A stretch of 64,000 nucleotides of DNA, from assembly GCF_030766825.1 (NCBI RefSeq), contig NZ_JASFDV010000005.1, forward strand, positions 62,001 to 126,000. Reading direction: 5' to 3'. Below are positions 8,088 through 16,597 of this stretch, one piece after another. Position numbers and translations under genes: made by a program. Origin of the DNA: Nocardiopsis sp. CC223A. Lineage in GTDB: Bacteria; Actinomycetota; Actinomycetes; Streptosporangiales; Streptosporangiaceae. The notes below the pieces were generated by a model, which had not been told where the DNA came from, did no database searches, and saw only the letters and a list, made by a program, of their open reading frames with translations. Positions within the stretch are counted from its first letter, which is position 1, and the number at the start of each line of letters is the position of its first letter.

Positions 8088-9050
8088 TTGACTGTTGCAG
8101 TATCCGACCTGACCGTCCGTCCGATCACCGGACCCGACGAGCTGTCCCTGTTCAACCGGTTCCCGTACCTGCTGAACGACGAATTCGCCGAGGACCTGGC
8201 CGAAGGCCGCCGCCGCTCCGCGTGGATGTGGCTGGCCCTGGCCGGTGACCGACCGGTGGCCCGGCTGTCCTTCTGGGCGGCGAAGCCGGGCGACGCGCCG
8301 CTGCTGATCGACGTCCTCGACGTCGACGACGAGGCCGCCGACCTGGACCGGGAGGCCGTCCTCGAACACCTGCTGCGCACGGCGCTGGCCGCCGCCCTCC
8401 CGCCCGGAACGGTGCCGCCCGAGTTCCTGCGGTTCGTGTCCGCCGATTGGCGTTCCGACCCGCGCGAGCACCGGGCCGTGACCGAGCGGATGGCCGTCGT
8501 GGAGAAGACCGGCGGCTCCCTGCTCGTGGAACGGCTCCGCTTCCAGTGGGACCTGAAGGAAGCCGGTCCGAACCCCGGCGACCGGCTGCGCTTCCGGGAG
8601 ATCCGGGACGAGCAGGAGATGCGGGACCTGATGGAGCGCGCGGTGCGGGGCAGCCTGGACGCCCACCACCGGCACGAACTCCGGACCAAGACCCCCGAGG
8701 AGATCGTCGCCGACGAGTTCGCCCAGGAGTTCGGGCGCTACTCCACGCCGCGGTCCTGGTGGCGGATCGCCACCCGACCCGACGGGGAGCCGGTCGGGTT
8801 CGTCCTTCCCGCCCGCAACGCCAAGCACCCGATCATCGGGTACATCGCGGTGCTGCCCGAGCACCGGGGCAACGGGTACATCGACGACCTGCTGGCCGAG
8901 GGCACCCGGGTGCTGGTCGAGGAGGGCGGCGAGACGTACGTCCGGGCCGCCACCGACCTGGGGAACACGCCCATGGCCGCGGCCTTCGCCCGGGCGGGGT
9001 ACGCCACCATCAGTGGGGTCGTCGACATGGTGTGGGACGCGCCGCTGTAG
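8088..9050 (+). CDS. GNAT-family N-acetyltransferase, two-domain
   Basis: The 320-residue protein ends in a canonical GNAT domain: a beta strand IGYIAVLPEHRG followed by the acetyl-CoA loop RGNGYIDDLLAEG and a closing strand region with NTPMAAAFARAGY. The N-terminal about 150 residues look like a second, degenerate GNAT-like half with VRPITGPDELSLF at its start. TTG 8088 is used as start because GAAGG lies about 7 nt upstream and no ATG or GTG precedes the conserved region in frame. The acetyl acceptor is unknown; a short leader ORF precedes it. Confidence 0.82.
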   Translation: MTVAVSDLTVRPITGPDELSLFNRFPYLLNDEFAEDLAEGRRRSAWMWLALAGDRPVARLSFWAAKPGDAPLLIDVLDVDDEAADLDREAVLEHLLRTALAAALPPGTVPPEFLRFVSADWRSDPREHRAVTERMAVVEKTGGSLLVERLRFQWDLKEAGPNPGDRLRFREIRDEQEMRDLMERAVRGSLDAHHRHELRTKTPEEIVADEFAQEFGRYSTPRSWWRIATRPDGEPVGFVLPARNAKHPIIGYIAVLPEHRGNGYIDDLLAEGTRVLVEEGGETYVRAATDLGNTPMAAAFARAGYATISGVVDMVWDAPL

Positions 9051-9070
9051 GGCGTGGCCGGTGAAGCCTT

Positions 9071-9102
9071 CCGGTCGGTCGGCGTCCGCGCCGACCGACC
9101 GG
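9071..9102 (+). terminator. Strong 14-bp hairpin terminator
   Basis: CCGGTCGGTCGGCG (9071-9084) and CGCCGACCGACCGG (9089-9102) form a perfect 14-bp stem with a 4-nt loop, 20 nt after the acetyltransferase stop. The remaining 9103-9443 shows no supported gene; a short inverted repeat AGAACA/TGTTCT is at 9354-9370. Confidence 0.7.
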
Positions 9103-9443
9103 CCGCACCTCCCATCGGGTCGCACCCCGCCGCCGCACACCCCGCCGCGCCGCATGTCGCAGGCTCGGCGGTGCGGCACGGCGGGTGCGCGTGGACACGG
9201 CCCCGAAAGCCGAGCGCGCCCTGAGGCCACCGGGAGCCGCACCGCGACCGGCACGCATGGTCTCCCACCGAGCGGTGGGACCCCGTTCGGCCCCGGCCGC
9301 TGGGCCCCGGAGGCCGGAGGGGACGGCGCACCGGTCGGCGGCCCGTCCCTGCTAGAACAGCCGGTGTTCTCACTCCACCCGATGGGGCATGAACTCAGGA
9401 CGCGGCCTCACCGGGTGCCGCTCGCTCGCACCGTGACCCTCGC

Positions 9444-10196
9444 TCACGCCGTGGCGAAGACCCGTCCCGCCTCGGCGACGGCCGCCACCAGGTCCTGGGG
9501 GTCGGCGGTCATCCCGGCGATGACCAGGTCGATCTCCTCCAATCCGGCTCTGGCCAGCAGGTCCTTGTCGTTGGTCGTCCACTCTCCGCGCCCGGCCAGC
9601 ACGGCGTGCGCCGTCTGGGCGGCCGCCTGCGCGATGAGGCCCGCGGTCTGGCTCACCCGCCCTTGTGGAGCGTGGTCGTGCTCGGCGTATCCGAGCGTGG
9701 CCGCGGCGACCTCGCGCCAACGGGGCGGGGCGTTGCGGCGCAGCGCCTGTGGGTAGTCCGGCCGGGGCAGTTCCCCGAGGAGGGTGCGGCCCAGGGCGAG
9801 CTCTGCGACCACCAGGTAGGTGGGGATGCCGACCAGGTGGAACAGCAGGGGCTCCACATCGAAGTCACCGGCCCGTGCCCGCGTGATCTCCCGTTCCACC
9901 ACCTCCAGGTCCCGGTAGTGCACGTCCACCCGGCGGCCGTCGATGCGCAGCCACGCGCCGCCGTTGAACACACCCCCGCCCCAGCCACCGACCTCCGACA
10001 CCTCGCCGGGCCAGCCGAGGTCCCTCAGCTCCTGCGGATCGAACCTCCCCCGGTAGTAGACCGCCAGATCCCAATCACTGTCGTCCCGGTGCGTCCCCTG
10101 CGCCCGCGACCCGCCCAGGGCCACCGCCCGCACCCCGGTCAGCCCGCTCAGCCGGGCCGCGGTGTCCTGGAGGAAGTCATGGTCTGAAAGTCCCAT
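9444..10196 (-). CDS. Nucleotidyltransferase-domain protein (MNT fold)
   Basis: The 250-residue protein begins with a DNA polymerase beta-like nucleotidyltransferase core: ALGGSRAQGTHRDDSDWDLAVYY contains the GS motif followed by the D-x-D pair that binds the metal-nucleotide, with a third acidic strand at RVDVHY. The remaining C-terminal half is mainly helical and resembles the substrate-binding half of aminoglycoside or antitoxin-type nucleotidyltransferases. ATG 10196 is used. It could modify a small molecule or a protein; nothing nearby decides this. Confidence 0.78.
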   Translation of the reverse strand: MGLSDHDFLQDTAARLSGLTGVRAVALGGSRAQGTHRDDSDWDLAVYYRGRFDPQELRDLGWPGEVSEVGGWGGGVFNGGAWLRIDGRRVDVHYRDLEVVEREITRARAGDFDVEPLLFHLVGIPTYLVVAELALGRTLLGELPRPDYPQALRRNAPPRWREVAAATLGYAEHDHAPQGRVSQTAGLIAQAAAQTAHAVLAGRGEWTTNDKDLLARAGLEEIDLVIAGMTADPQDLVAAVAEAGRVFATA

Positions 10197-10330
10197 TCCG
10201 CCATGTTCCCAGCCGCCCGGAGCCCCCGCCCCCACCGGTGGTCCCGTTGTCCCGTGGTGTCCGAGGGCCGGGAGAGGCACCGTGGCCCCCGAGGCGCCGG
10301 TTGAGGGACGCCGGCTCAAGTGGTGCCGGT

Positions 10331-11560
10331 TCAGGGGGCCGTGCGCTCCGCGGCTGGTCTCCGTGGGTGGTCGTCCTCCATCCGGTCGTGGCGGACCGGC
10401 GCGTAGGTGCACCAGCGCAGGAACCGCTCGGCGGGACCGCGCGCCCCGAAGCGGCGCATCAGATCCGCCAGGACCACGGTGACCGCCCAGACGGCGGCGC
10501 CCACCAGCACCGAGGCGGTGTCGGAAATCCCGGCGCCCAGGTTCAGCGTGTACGGCATGAACAGCACCATCCAGGCCACCGATTGCAACAGGTAGCAGGT
10601 CATCGACCGCTGCCCCGTGGCGACCAGGGCCCGCACCACCGGCCCTTGCCGCCCGCCGATGCGCACCGCCACCAGAGCGATCAGCGCCGCGTAGCCGAAC
10701 CCGCCCGCGTAGCCGGTGAGCACGTGCAGCCAGGCTCCGACGGCCTCGACGGCGGCCGAAGACGGCGACCACAGCCCGGCACCCGTCAGGGCCCAGGGCA
10801 GCCCGCCGATGACGGCGAGCGGAATGCCGATCCCGGCGACCCGGCGGAGCAGCGCCAGGTGGTCCTGTGGGCGCTCCAGGACGCGTCGGCGGGCGGCCCA
10901 CACCCCGACGACGAACGGGAACACCGAGGTGACCAGCAGCAGCGGTGTCATGAACGGCCACGTCAGCAGCCGCATTCCCAGGTCGACCAGCGGGTCGGGG
11001 CTCAGCGCTCCCCCGCCCTCGGCGGAGGTGGCCGCGGGCATGGTGGTACCCAGCGCGTAGACCAGGGAGCCGACCGCCATCCAGGTGAACCCGTGGGCGA
11101 GCAGCCGTCGGTCGCTGACGTGCAGCAGCCCGGCGAACAGCAGGGCGATGAGCCCGTACACCGAGATGATGTCGCCGAAGAAGAGCAGCACCACGTGCGC
11201 CAGCCCGATGGCCACCATCCAGCGGCCGCGTCTGCGCACCAGGGCGCGGACCCAGGGCCAGGTGCGGCCCTCGCCGACCCGCCGGAGGTGGATCCAGGCC
11301 AGGCCGTACCCGAACAGGGCGGCGAACATGGGGTAGCCGCGCGCCTCGGCGAGCAGCAGCACCGCCATCGTCGTCACCGTGTCGAGCACGCCGGCGGGGG
11401 CGCCCGCGAGGTCGCCGTTGGTCATGAGCCGGAAGATGTGGGCGTGCACCACGGCGATGATCAGGAGCATCACGCCGCGGGCGAGGTCGGGGGCGATCGC
11501 TCGGCCCGACAGGTCGGTGCCGTGGACGGCTGTGGTGGGTGAGGGGCGGATGGAGGGCAT
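10331..11560 (-). CDS. DUF418-family membrane protein (YeiB-like)
   Basis: About 409 residues with some ten hydrophobic helices. The N-terminus has the family start DLARGVMLLIIAVVHAHIF and the C-terminal DUF418 region shows ATGQRSMTCYLLQSV and the closing W-x-x-x-F-x-x-GPAERFLRW block. I choose ATG 11560 because GGAG lies 9 nt upstream; an in-frame ATG at 11575 has no site. It is transcribed away from a TetR-family gene and the shared region holds two TetR-type operators, so it is the probable regulatory target. The transported or modified substrate of this family is unknown. Confidence 0.82.
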   Translation of the reverse strand: MPSIRPSPTTAVHGTDLSGRAIAPDLARGVMLLIIAVVHAHIFRLMTNGDLAGAPAGVLDTVTTMAVLLLAEARGYPMFAALFGYGLAWIHLRRVGEGRTWPWVRALVRRRGRWMVAIGLAHVVLLFFGDIISVYGLIALLFAGLLHVSDRRLLAHGFTWMAVGSLVYALGTTMPAATSAEGGGALSPDPLVDLGMRLLTWPFMTPLLLVTSVFPFVVGVWAARRRVLERPQDHLALLRRVAGIGIPLAVIGGLPWALTGAGLWSPSSAAVEAVGAWLHVLTGYAGGFGYAALIALVAVRIGGRQGPVVRALVATGQRSMTCYLLQSVAWMVLFMPYTLNLGAGISDTASVLVGAAVWAVTVVLADLMRRFGARGPAERFLRWCTYAPVRHDRMEDDHPRRPAAERTAP

Positions 11561-11634
11561 GCGGAACGACTCCATTCGAGATCGGATTTCCGTCGGAGGG
11601 CGGCACGGGCACGGCTGGACCCACAGAACAAGGT

Positions 11635-11654
11635 AAGATACGAAGCCGTATCCA
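11635..11654. promoter_or_regulatory. Operator 1 for the divergent TetR regulator
   Basis: GATACG-AAGC-CGTATC (11637-11652) is a perfect 6-bp inverted repeat with a 4-nt centre, flanked by AA. It shares the core GATACG-N4-CGTA-C with operator 2, whose centre is 33 bp away, about three helical turns. It lies between the divergent DUF418 and TetR genes. Confidence 0.6.
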
Positions 11655-11666
11655 ATGCCGCATCTT

Positions 11667-11688
11667 TAAGATACGACACCGTAGCTTA
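11667..11688. promoter_or_regulatory. Operator 2 for the divergent TetR regulator, overlapping a -10 element
   Basis: TAAGATACG-ACAC-CGTAGCTTA is a 22-bp inverted repeat with one mismatch in 9-bp arms. The same bases include TAAGAT, a good -10 hexamer for the TetR gene, so binding would block its promoter and give autoregulation. Confidence 0.6.
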
Positions 11689-11701
11689 GTTGGGAACCCC
11701 T

Positions 11702-12328
11702 GTGGACGACCGGAACGAGGAGACCGTCGGCCGGAGGACGCGCAGGCGCGGGAGCGACCTCGTCGACGCCATCCACCAGGCCGCGATCCTGGAGGCCGCG
11801 GAGAACGGGGTCTCGGGACTGTCCATGGAGGGCATCGCCCGCCGCGCGGGCACCGCCAAGACCTCGCTGTACCGGCGCTGGTCGGTGCCCGCCGACATCC
11901 TGCTGGACGCGATGTACAGCCACTTCCCGCAGGAGACCCCCTCCCCGGACGCGGGCGACCTGCGCGGCGACCTCATCGAGTCGTTGGTCATCCTGGCCGA
12001 ACTGGGCGAGGACCCGCTGGGGCGGGCGATGTTCGCGGTGATCGCCGAGTCCCTGCGCGACCCGGGCCTGCACGAGCGGTTCGAGAGCGAGGTGTTCGAC
12101 CCCAAGGGCGGCCGCTTCACCCGTACCGTCCTGTTGCACTACGCCGAACAGGGCCGCATCGACCCGGCCCGGGTCACCGACGTGACGGTCGACATCGGCG
12201 AGGCGATGGTCCTCAAGTACGCGGTCGACCACGGCCGTTCCCCGGACCGCGACCGCCTCGCCCGGATCGTCGACGAGGTGATCCTGCCCGCCATCGGGAT
12301 GGACCCCCGCGCGAGCCGTGAGCAATAG
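11702..12328 (+). CDS. TetR/AcrR-family transcriptional regulator
   Basis: The roughly 208-residue protein has an N-terminal TetR helix-turn-helix: AIHQAAILEAAENGVSGLSMEGIARRAGTAKTSLYRRW, with ligand-binding helices in the remainder. GTG 11702 is used; TTG 11690 is an alternative and neither has a clear ribosome-binding site, so a very short leader is likely. Two closely related inverted repeats in the promoter region argue for autoregulation and control of the divergent DUF418 gene. The inducer is unknown. Confidence 0.88.
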   Translation: MDDRNEETVGRRTRRRGSDLVDAIHQAAILEAAENGVSGLSMEGIARRAGTAKTSLYRRWSVPADILLDAMYSHFPQETPSPDAGDLRGDLIESLVILAELGEDPLGRAMFAVIAESLRDPGLHERFESEVFDPKGGRFTRTVLLHYAEQGRIDPARVTDVTVDIGEAMVLKYAVDHGRSPDRDRLARIVDEVILPAIGMDPRASREQ

Positions 12329-12559
12329 CGGCACCGCGGGCGGAGCGGGTCCCCGCGGGTGCGCGGTCCCGAGGCCGGAGCCGTCGTCCCCGAGGCGCCC
12401 ATGCGGCGGCTCGCCGCCACACCCCGCGGGCACCACCGCCTCGGCTGTCCGGCGCGGCGGGTCCCGCGGGCGCCACCGCTGACAGGCGCCGCGGCACGGG
12501 CCCGGCGACCGGGGAAAACCGGTGGAAGCGGCAGCCGCAGCCCGGTTACGCTGCCGGTC

Positions 12560-13666
12560 ATGTCGCTGCCGCCGGGTGTCACCGCCGACCGGGTCGAGGA
12601 GGTCGACGTGGGCCTGTCCGGGGCACGGGTCGCCCGCCTGTACGTCGCGGGGCGGCCGACCGCGGTGTTCAAGTCGGCGGACCCGGGCCGCCGCGAGCAG
12701 GTGGCCGAACTGGTCGGCACCGAGCGTCGGCTGCGCCTGCTGGCCGACACGGCGCTGCCGGTCCCCCGGCTGCTGGACTCCGGTCGGTGGCGGGGGACGT
12801 ACTGGCTGACCATGGAGCACCTCCCCGGCCGGGGCGCCCACGAGCCGGGGCACGACCGCACGGACCTGATCGCCCTGCTGGCCCGCGCGCTGCGTGAGCT
12901 GCACGCCGTCCCGGTGGCGGGGCTTCCGTTCCCGATGGGCCCGGACGTGCTGCTGGAGCAGGCGCGCGAGCGGGTGGCCTCGGGCGCGGTCGACCGCGGT
13001 TGGCGGGCGCAGGGCCACACCCCGGAGCTCCCCGGGGAGAGCGCCGCGGTGCCGCCCGCGGGGAACGGCGGCGGGCGATGGGTGGAGGGCGCCGCACCGC
13101 AGGTGTCCGTTGAAAGGACGAGCGGCGGCACGACCAGAACGCCCACCGGAGGCGACCCAGGAAGGCAGGTCGAGGGCGCCGCACCGCAGGCGTCCGTTGA
13201 AAGGACGAGCGGCGGCACGACCAGAACGCCCACCGAAGGCGACCCAGGAAGGCAGGTGGAAAGCGCCGCACCACAGACGCCCGCCGAAAAGACGGGTGAC
13301 GGCACGACCGCGGTGTCCGCCGGGAACGGCGCGGGGCGGCGAGCGGGTGAGGTGCTGTCCGGGCTGGCAGAGCGGCTGGGGCGGATCCCGGTGTCCGGGC
13401 CGGTCCTGCTGCACGGCGACTACTGCCTGCCCAACGTCCTGCTGGACGGGGAGGGCGGGTGGTCCCTCATCGATCTGGGCCGGGTGGGCGTGGGCGACCG
13501 CCACCTGGACCTGGCGGACATGACGGGCAGCATGCTGAGCGACCTCAACCCGTCGTTCGGGCCGCGCGACGCCGAGGCGTTCCTGGACGCCTACGGCCGC
13601 GACCTGGTCGACCCGGAGCTGCTGGAGCTGTACCGGGCCCTGGACGACTTCTTCTGGCCGGGGTGA
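12560..13666 (+). CDS. APH(3')-like phosphotransferase with internal tandem repeat
   Basis: The 368-residue protein has the aminoglycoside/antibiotic kinase fold: an N-lobe with TAVFKSADP (nucleotide-binding Lys) and LRLLADTALPVPRLL, then the C-lobe catalytic loop HGDYCLPNVLLD (about residue 286) and the metal-binding IDLGRVGVGDRHLDLA. APH(3') enzymes are about 265 residues; the extra about 100 are three in-frame copies of a 29-residue unit placed before the catalytic loop. ATG 12560 follows a TACGCT hexamer (12547-12552) by 7 nt, so the mRNA is probably leaderless. It may phosphorylate an aminoglycoside or an unrelated metabolite; resistance is not shown. Confidence 0.78.
   Translation: MSLPPGVTADRVEEVDVGLSGARVARLYVAGRPTAVFKSADPGRREQVAELVGTERRLRLLADTALPVPRLLDSGRWRGTYWLTMEHLPGRGAHEPGHDRTDLIALLARALRELHAVPVAGLPFPMGPDVLLEQARERVASGAVDRGWRAQGHTPELPGESAAVPPAGNGGGRWVEGAAPQVSVERTSGGTTRTPTGGDPGRQVEGAAPQASVERTSGGTTRTPTEGDPGRQVESAAPQTPAEKTGDGTTAVSAGNGAGRRAGEVLSGLAERLGRIPVSGPVLLHGDYCLPNVLLDGEGGWSLIDLGRVGVGDRHLDLADMTGSMLSDLNPSFGPRDAEAFLDAYGRDLVDPELLELYRALDDFFWPG
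13080..13340 (+). repeat. Three 87-bp tandem repeats inside the APH-like gene
   Basis: The sequence around GAGGGCGCCGCACCGCAGG recurs at 13084, 13171 and, diverged, at 13258, a period of 87 bp or 29 codons. Copies 1 and 2 differ at only a few bases; copy 3 is clearly degenerate. All are in frame, giving units beginning GR(W/Q)VE and ending near TRTPT(G/E)GDP. Confidence 0.9.
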
Positions 13667-13681
13667 GTTCCGCCCGACCCC

Positions 13682-13712
13682 CGGGGCGCCGACGGGACCC
13701 GGCGGCGCCCCG
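13682..13712. terminator. Bidirectional hairpin between convergent genes
   Basis: CGGGGCGCCG (13682-13691) and CGGCGCCCCG (13703-13712) form a perfect 10-bp stem with an 11-nt loop, midway between the stop of the APH-like gene and the stop of the BCCT transporter on the other strand. Confidence 0.6.
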
Positions 13713-13723
13713 ACCGTGACGGG

Positions 13724-15319
13724 CTACGCATCGGCCGCTTCGGCCTTCTTCCCCTCCCCGGGTTCCGCACCGTGCCGGGGGCGCCGCTGGAAGGCGCTCT
13801 CCGGCTCCCGGCGCAGGCTGCGCACCAGGCCGACCATCATGAAGAAGGCGAGGACGAAGAACGGCAGCCCGAAGACGATGATCGTCTGCTGTAGGGCCTC
13901 CAGCCCGCCCACCCCGCTCGCGGTGAGCACGGTGGCGGCCACCACGCCTTCGGTGATGCCCCAGAACACCCGCTGGCGGGTGGGTGACTCGGGCCCTCCC
14001 GCGCACAGCATGTCGACCACGAGCGAGGCGGAGTCCGAGGAGGTGGTGAAGAAGACGACCACGATGAGGATGCTCACCGCGGAGATGAGGGTCGGCAGGG
14101 GGTAGTGGGCGAGGAAGGCGAACAGCGCACCGGGGATGTCCTCCTCCACCACGACGTTGCGGACCAGCTCCCCGCCCTGGTTCATCTCGATGTCGAACGC
14201 GGACAGGCCGAAGACCCCGAACCAGATGATGCTGAAGGCGGTGGGCACGGCCAGGACGCCCAGGACGAACTCCCGGATGGTCCGCCCCCGGGAGATGCGG
14301 GCGACGAAGATCCCCACGAACGGCGACCAGGTGATGGTCCAGGCCCAGTAGAAGACCGTCCACGACCCCTGCCACCCGGTGTTGCCGAAGGTGTCGTTCC
14401 AGAAGGAGAGCGGGATCAGCGACTCCAGGTAGATGCCGGTGGTCTCGATGACCCCCTTGGCCAGGTAGAGGCTGGAGCCGGCGAGGAAGACGAAGACGAG
14501 CAGCCCGACGGCCAGCACGATGTTCGCGGTGGACAGCCACTTGATGCCGATGTCCAGACCGGTGGCCACGGAGATCACCGCGAGGGTGGTCACGGAGGCG
14601 ATGAGGATGAGCTGGACGGCCCTGTTCTCCGGGACCCCGAAGAGCGTGTGCAGTCCGCTGTTGATCTGCATGGTGCCCAGGCCGATGGTGACGGCGACCC
14701 CGAAGAGCGTGCCCAGGACCGCGAACGCGTCGATGAAACGTCCGATCGGCCCCAGTGCGCGTTCCCCGAGGAACGGGTACAGGATCGAGCTCACCCGGAA
14801 CGGCAGCCCCTTGCGGTACGCGAAGTAGGCGAAGGCGAGCCCCGGAAGGCAGAAGATCGTCCAGGTGTGCAGGCCGAAGTGGTAGAGGGTGAACCCCATG
14901 GCCTCGCTCGCCGCCTGCACCGATTCCGGCTCCACGTCGCGCAGCGGCGGCTCGGCGAAGTGGCTGATGGGCTCGGCCACACCCCAGAACATGAGGATGC
15001 TGCCGATACCGGCGGCGAAGAGCATGCAGAACCAGACGGGGTCGCTGTAGTCGGGCCGGCTGTCGTCGCCGCCGAGCCGGACGCGGCCGTACCTGCTCAG
15101 GGCGATCCAGACGAGGAAGGCCAGGAAGGTGGTGACCCCCAGGATGTAGAACCATCCCAGGTGGGTGAGGATCCAGTCGGACACGGCGCCGAAGAGCGCG
15201 TCCACCGTGTCGGTGAAGACGATGGCGCACACCACGAACAGGGCCGTCACCGCGACCGCGCCGAAGAAGATGACCGGATCGGTCCTGAGACCGAGGGCTC
15301 TCGCCGCCTTATCGAGCAT
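13724..15319 (-). CDS. BCCT-family transporter (betaine/choline/carnitine type)
   Basis: The 531-residue protein has the 12-helix LeuT-like BCCT architecture. It shows the N-terminal TDPVIFFGAVAV helix, LFAAGIGSILMFWGVAEP (family glycine-rich stretch), the Trp-rich WAWTITWSPFVGIFVARISRGRTIREF signature and the SSDSASLVVD motif in the late helices. BCCT proteins import quaternary ammonium osmolytes with Na+ or H+. The C-terminal tail is charged. ATG 15319 is used. It is read in the same direction as, and 93 bp downstream of, an alpha/beta hydrolase gene; a second, different BCCT gene lies near the end of the window. Confidence 0.9.
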   Translation of the reverse strand: MLDKAARALGLRTDPVIFFGAVAVTALFVVCAIVFTDTVDALFGAVSDWILTHLGWFYILGVTTFLAFLVWIALSRYGRVRLGGDDSRPDYSDPVWFCMLFAAGIGSILMFWGVAEPISHFAEPPLRDVEPESVQAASEAMGFTLYHFGLHTWTIFCLPGLAFAYFAYRKGLPFRVSSILYPFLGERALGPIGRFIDAFAVLGTLFGVAVTIGLGTMQINSGLHTLFGVPENRAVQLILIASVTTLAVISVATGLDIGIKWLSTANIVLAVGLLVFVFLAGSSLYLAKGVIETTGIYLESLIPLSFWNDTFGNTGWQGSWTVFYWAWTITWSPFVGIFVARISRGRTIREFVLGVLAVPTAFSIIWFGVFGLSAFDIEMNQGGELVRNVVVEEDIPGALFAFLAHYPLPTLISAVSILIVVVFFTTSSDSASLVVDMLCAGGPESPTRQRVFWGITEGVVAATVLTASGVGGLEALQQTIIVFGLPFFVLAFFMMVGLVRSLRREPESAFQRRPRHGAEPGEGKKAEAADA

Positions 15320-15412
15320 ATGCGCCTCCCCGTGATGATGTCGTCACGAAGAGTCTTGCCGCTCCCGCCGCCCGATGCCGGGCGGGACACGGCTGCGGGC
15401 CGCCCCGGTTCC

Positions 15413-16297
15413 TCAGGCGGGGTCGAGCGAGCGCAGCAGTCCGCAGACCTGTTCGGGGTTCTCGTACAGGGACAGGTGCCCGGCGCCCTCGATCGTGTGG
15501 ACCTCGGCGTCCAGGAAGCGCCGGGCGGGCCCGTGCAGGCGCGCGGGTGAGAAGAACGGGTCGTGCGACCCGGTGGCGACCGCGACGGGCGTGTCGGACC
15601 AGGCGCGGATCTGCTCCGCGTACAGCGGGCTGGGCGTGGACCCGGTGCGGCAGCTGCGCGCGACCAGGGTCAGCCACTCGGCCTCCTCCCGGTGCTCCTC
15701 GCAGGGGGTCTGCGGCCCGCTGAGGAACTCGACGAGGCGTCCGCTGTTCTGCTCGGTGGGGCGGAGCATCCACGGCAGGGTGGCGCGCATCGACTCGGAG
15801 GTCATCCCGGGCGCGGTCAGCCCGGCGGGGTTGAGCAGCAACAGCCCGGCGACCAGCGGCGAGGGGGTGGAGGCCAGGGCGATGGCGGCGCCCCGGGAGT
15901 GGCCGAGCACGATGACCGGCCGGTCGGTGATCTGGGGCAGGAGCTCGTCGAGCCAGGCTCCGTACGCCTCGATCCCCGGTTTGCCGATCCGCTCGCCGCA
16001 GCTGAGCCCGGGCTGTCCGGGCAGGTCCACCAGGTACACGGGGCGGTCCGCGGCCAGGGCCCGGGCCGCGGGCACCGTGGTGGCGGCGGTGAAGTTGGTT
16101 CCGGACAGGATCAGGACCGGGGTCCCGGGACCGCCGGTGGACCGGAACGCCTGGGTGCTGCCCATGCGGGTGTCCACGGGGGGCAGGGGGCCGAGCTCGG
16201 GCCAGCGACTGAGGGCTTTGTGGCACCAGGCGTGTACCGAACGCTCGGCGCTCTCGGAGCGATAGACACGCGCGGTGCGCGAAGGAACGACGGTCAT
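15413..16297 (-). CDS. Alpha/beta hydrolase
   Basis: The 294-residue protein shows the nucleophile elbow GHSRG (in VIVLGHSRGAAIALA), an upstream oxyanion-type segment LILSGTNFTAA, the acid region near VAVATGSHDPFF and the catalytic His in GAGHLSLYENPEQ. ATG 16297 precedes the region typical of this fold by about 60 residues; the upstream bases lack a strong ribosome-binding site, so start choice is moderate. It is cytosolic, without a signal peptide. The substrate is unknown. Confidence 0.82.
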   Translation of the reverse strand: MTVVPSRTARVYRSESAERSVHAWCHKALSRWPELGPLPPVDTRMGSTQAFRSTGGPGTPVLILSGTNFTAATTVPAARALAADRPVYLVDLPGQPGLSCGERIGKPGIEAYGAWLDELLPQITDRPVIVLGHSRGAAIALASTPSPLVAGLLLLNPAGLTAPGMTSESMRATLPWMLRPTEQNSGRLVEFLSGPQTPCEEHREEAEWLTLVARSCRTGSTPSPLYAEQIRAWSDTPVAVATGSHDPFFSPARLHGPARRFLDAEVHTIEGAGHLSLYENPEQVCGLLRSLDPA

Positions 16298-16597
16298 GGA
16301 TCTGGTATTTCGCGTAGGGAGAGTGCTGTTCGCCGGTCTGCTGCCCGGCGCGCCAAGAGAGGACTGTACGCCTCCCGTGCGCCCCGTGCCACTCCGGGGG
16401 CGGAAGCGACCGGGGGAAGGCGTTCCGTGACCTTGCCGGGTCCGCGAAACGTGTCCGCTCCCGTGCGCTCTCGCTCCGTGCCACACAGAAGAGCGGCCGG
16501 GGACCGGCGCGGACCGGAGGCGGGCGGCACCGGCCGCCGGTGCGGGAGAACGCCGGAGGGCGCCCCGCCGGTCGGGAGCGCCCTCCGCCCGCCGGGA
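16298..16597. other. 300-bp intergenic region
   Basis: Located between two minus-strand genes. No supported coding sequence; the only clear structure is the terminator hairpin at its left end (16555-16586). Confidence 0.5.
16555..16586 (-). terminator. Terminator of the aldo/keto reductase gene
   Basis: GGAGGGCGC (16555-16563) pairs perfectly with GCGCCCTCC (16578-16586) around a 14-nt loop, about 11 nt beyond the reductase stop on the minus strand. Confidence 0.55.

Noticed and set aside
9354-9370. AGAACA-gccgg-TGTTCT as a possible LexA (SOS) box
   Set aside because: The GAAC and GTTC half-sites are 7 nt apart instead of the required 4, and the gene downstream has no DNA-repair character.
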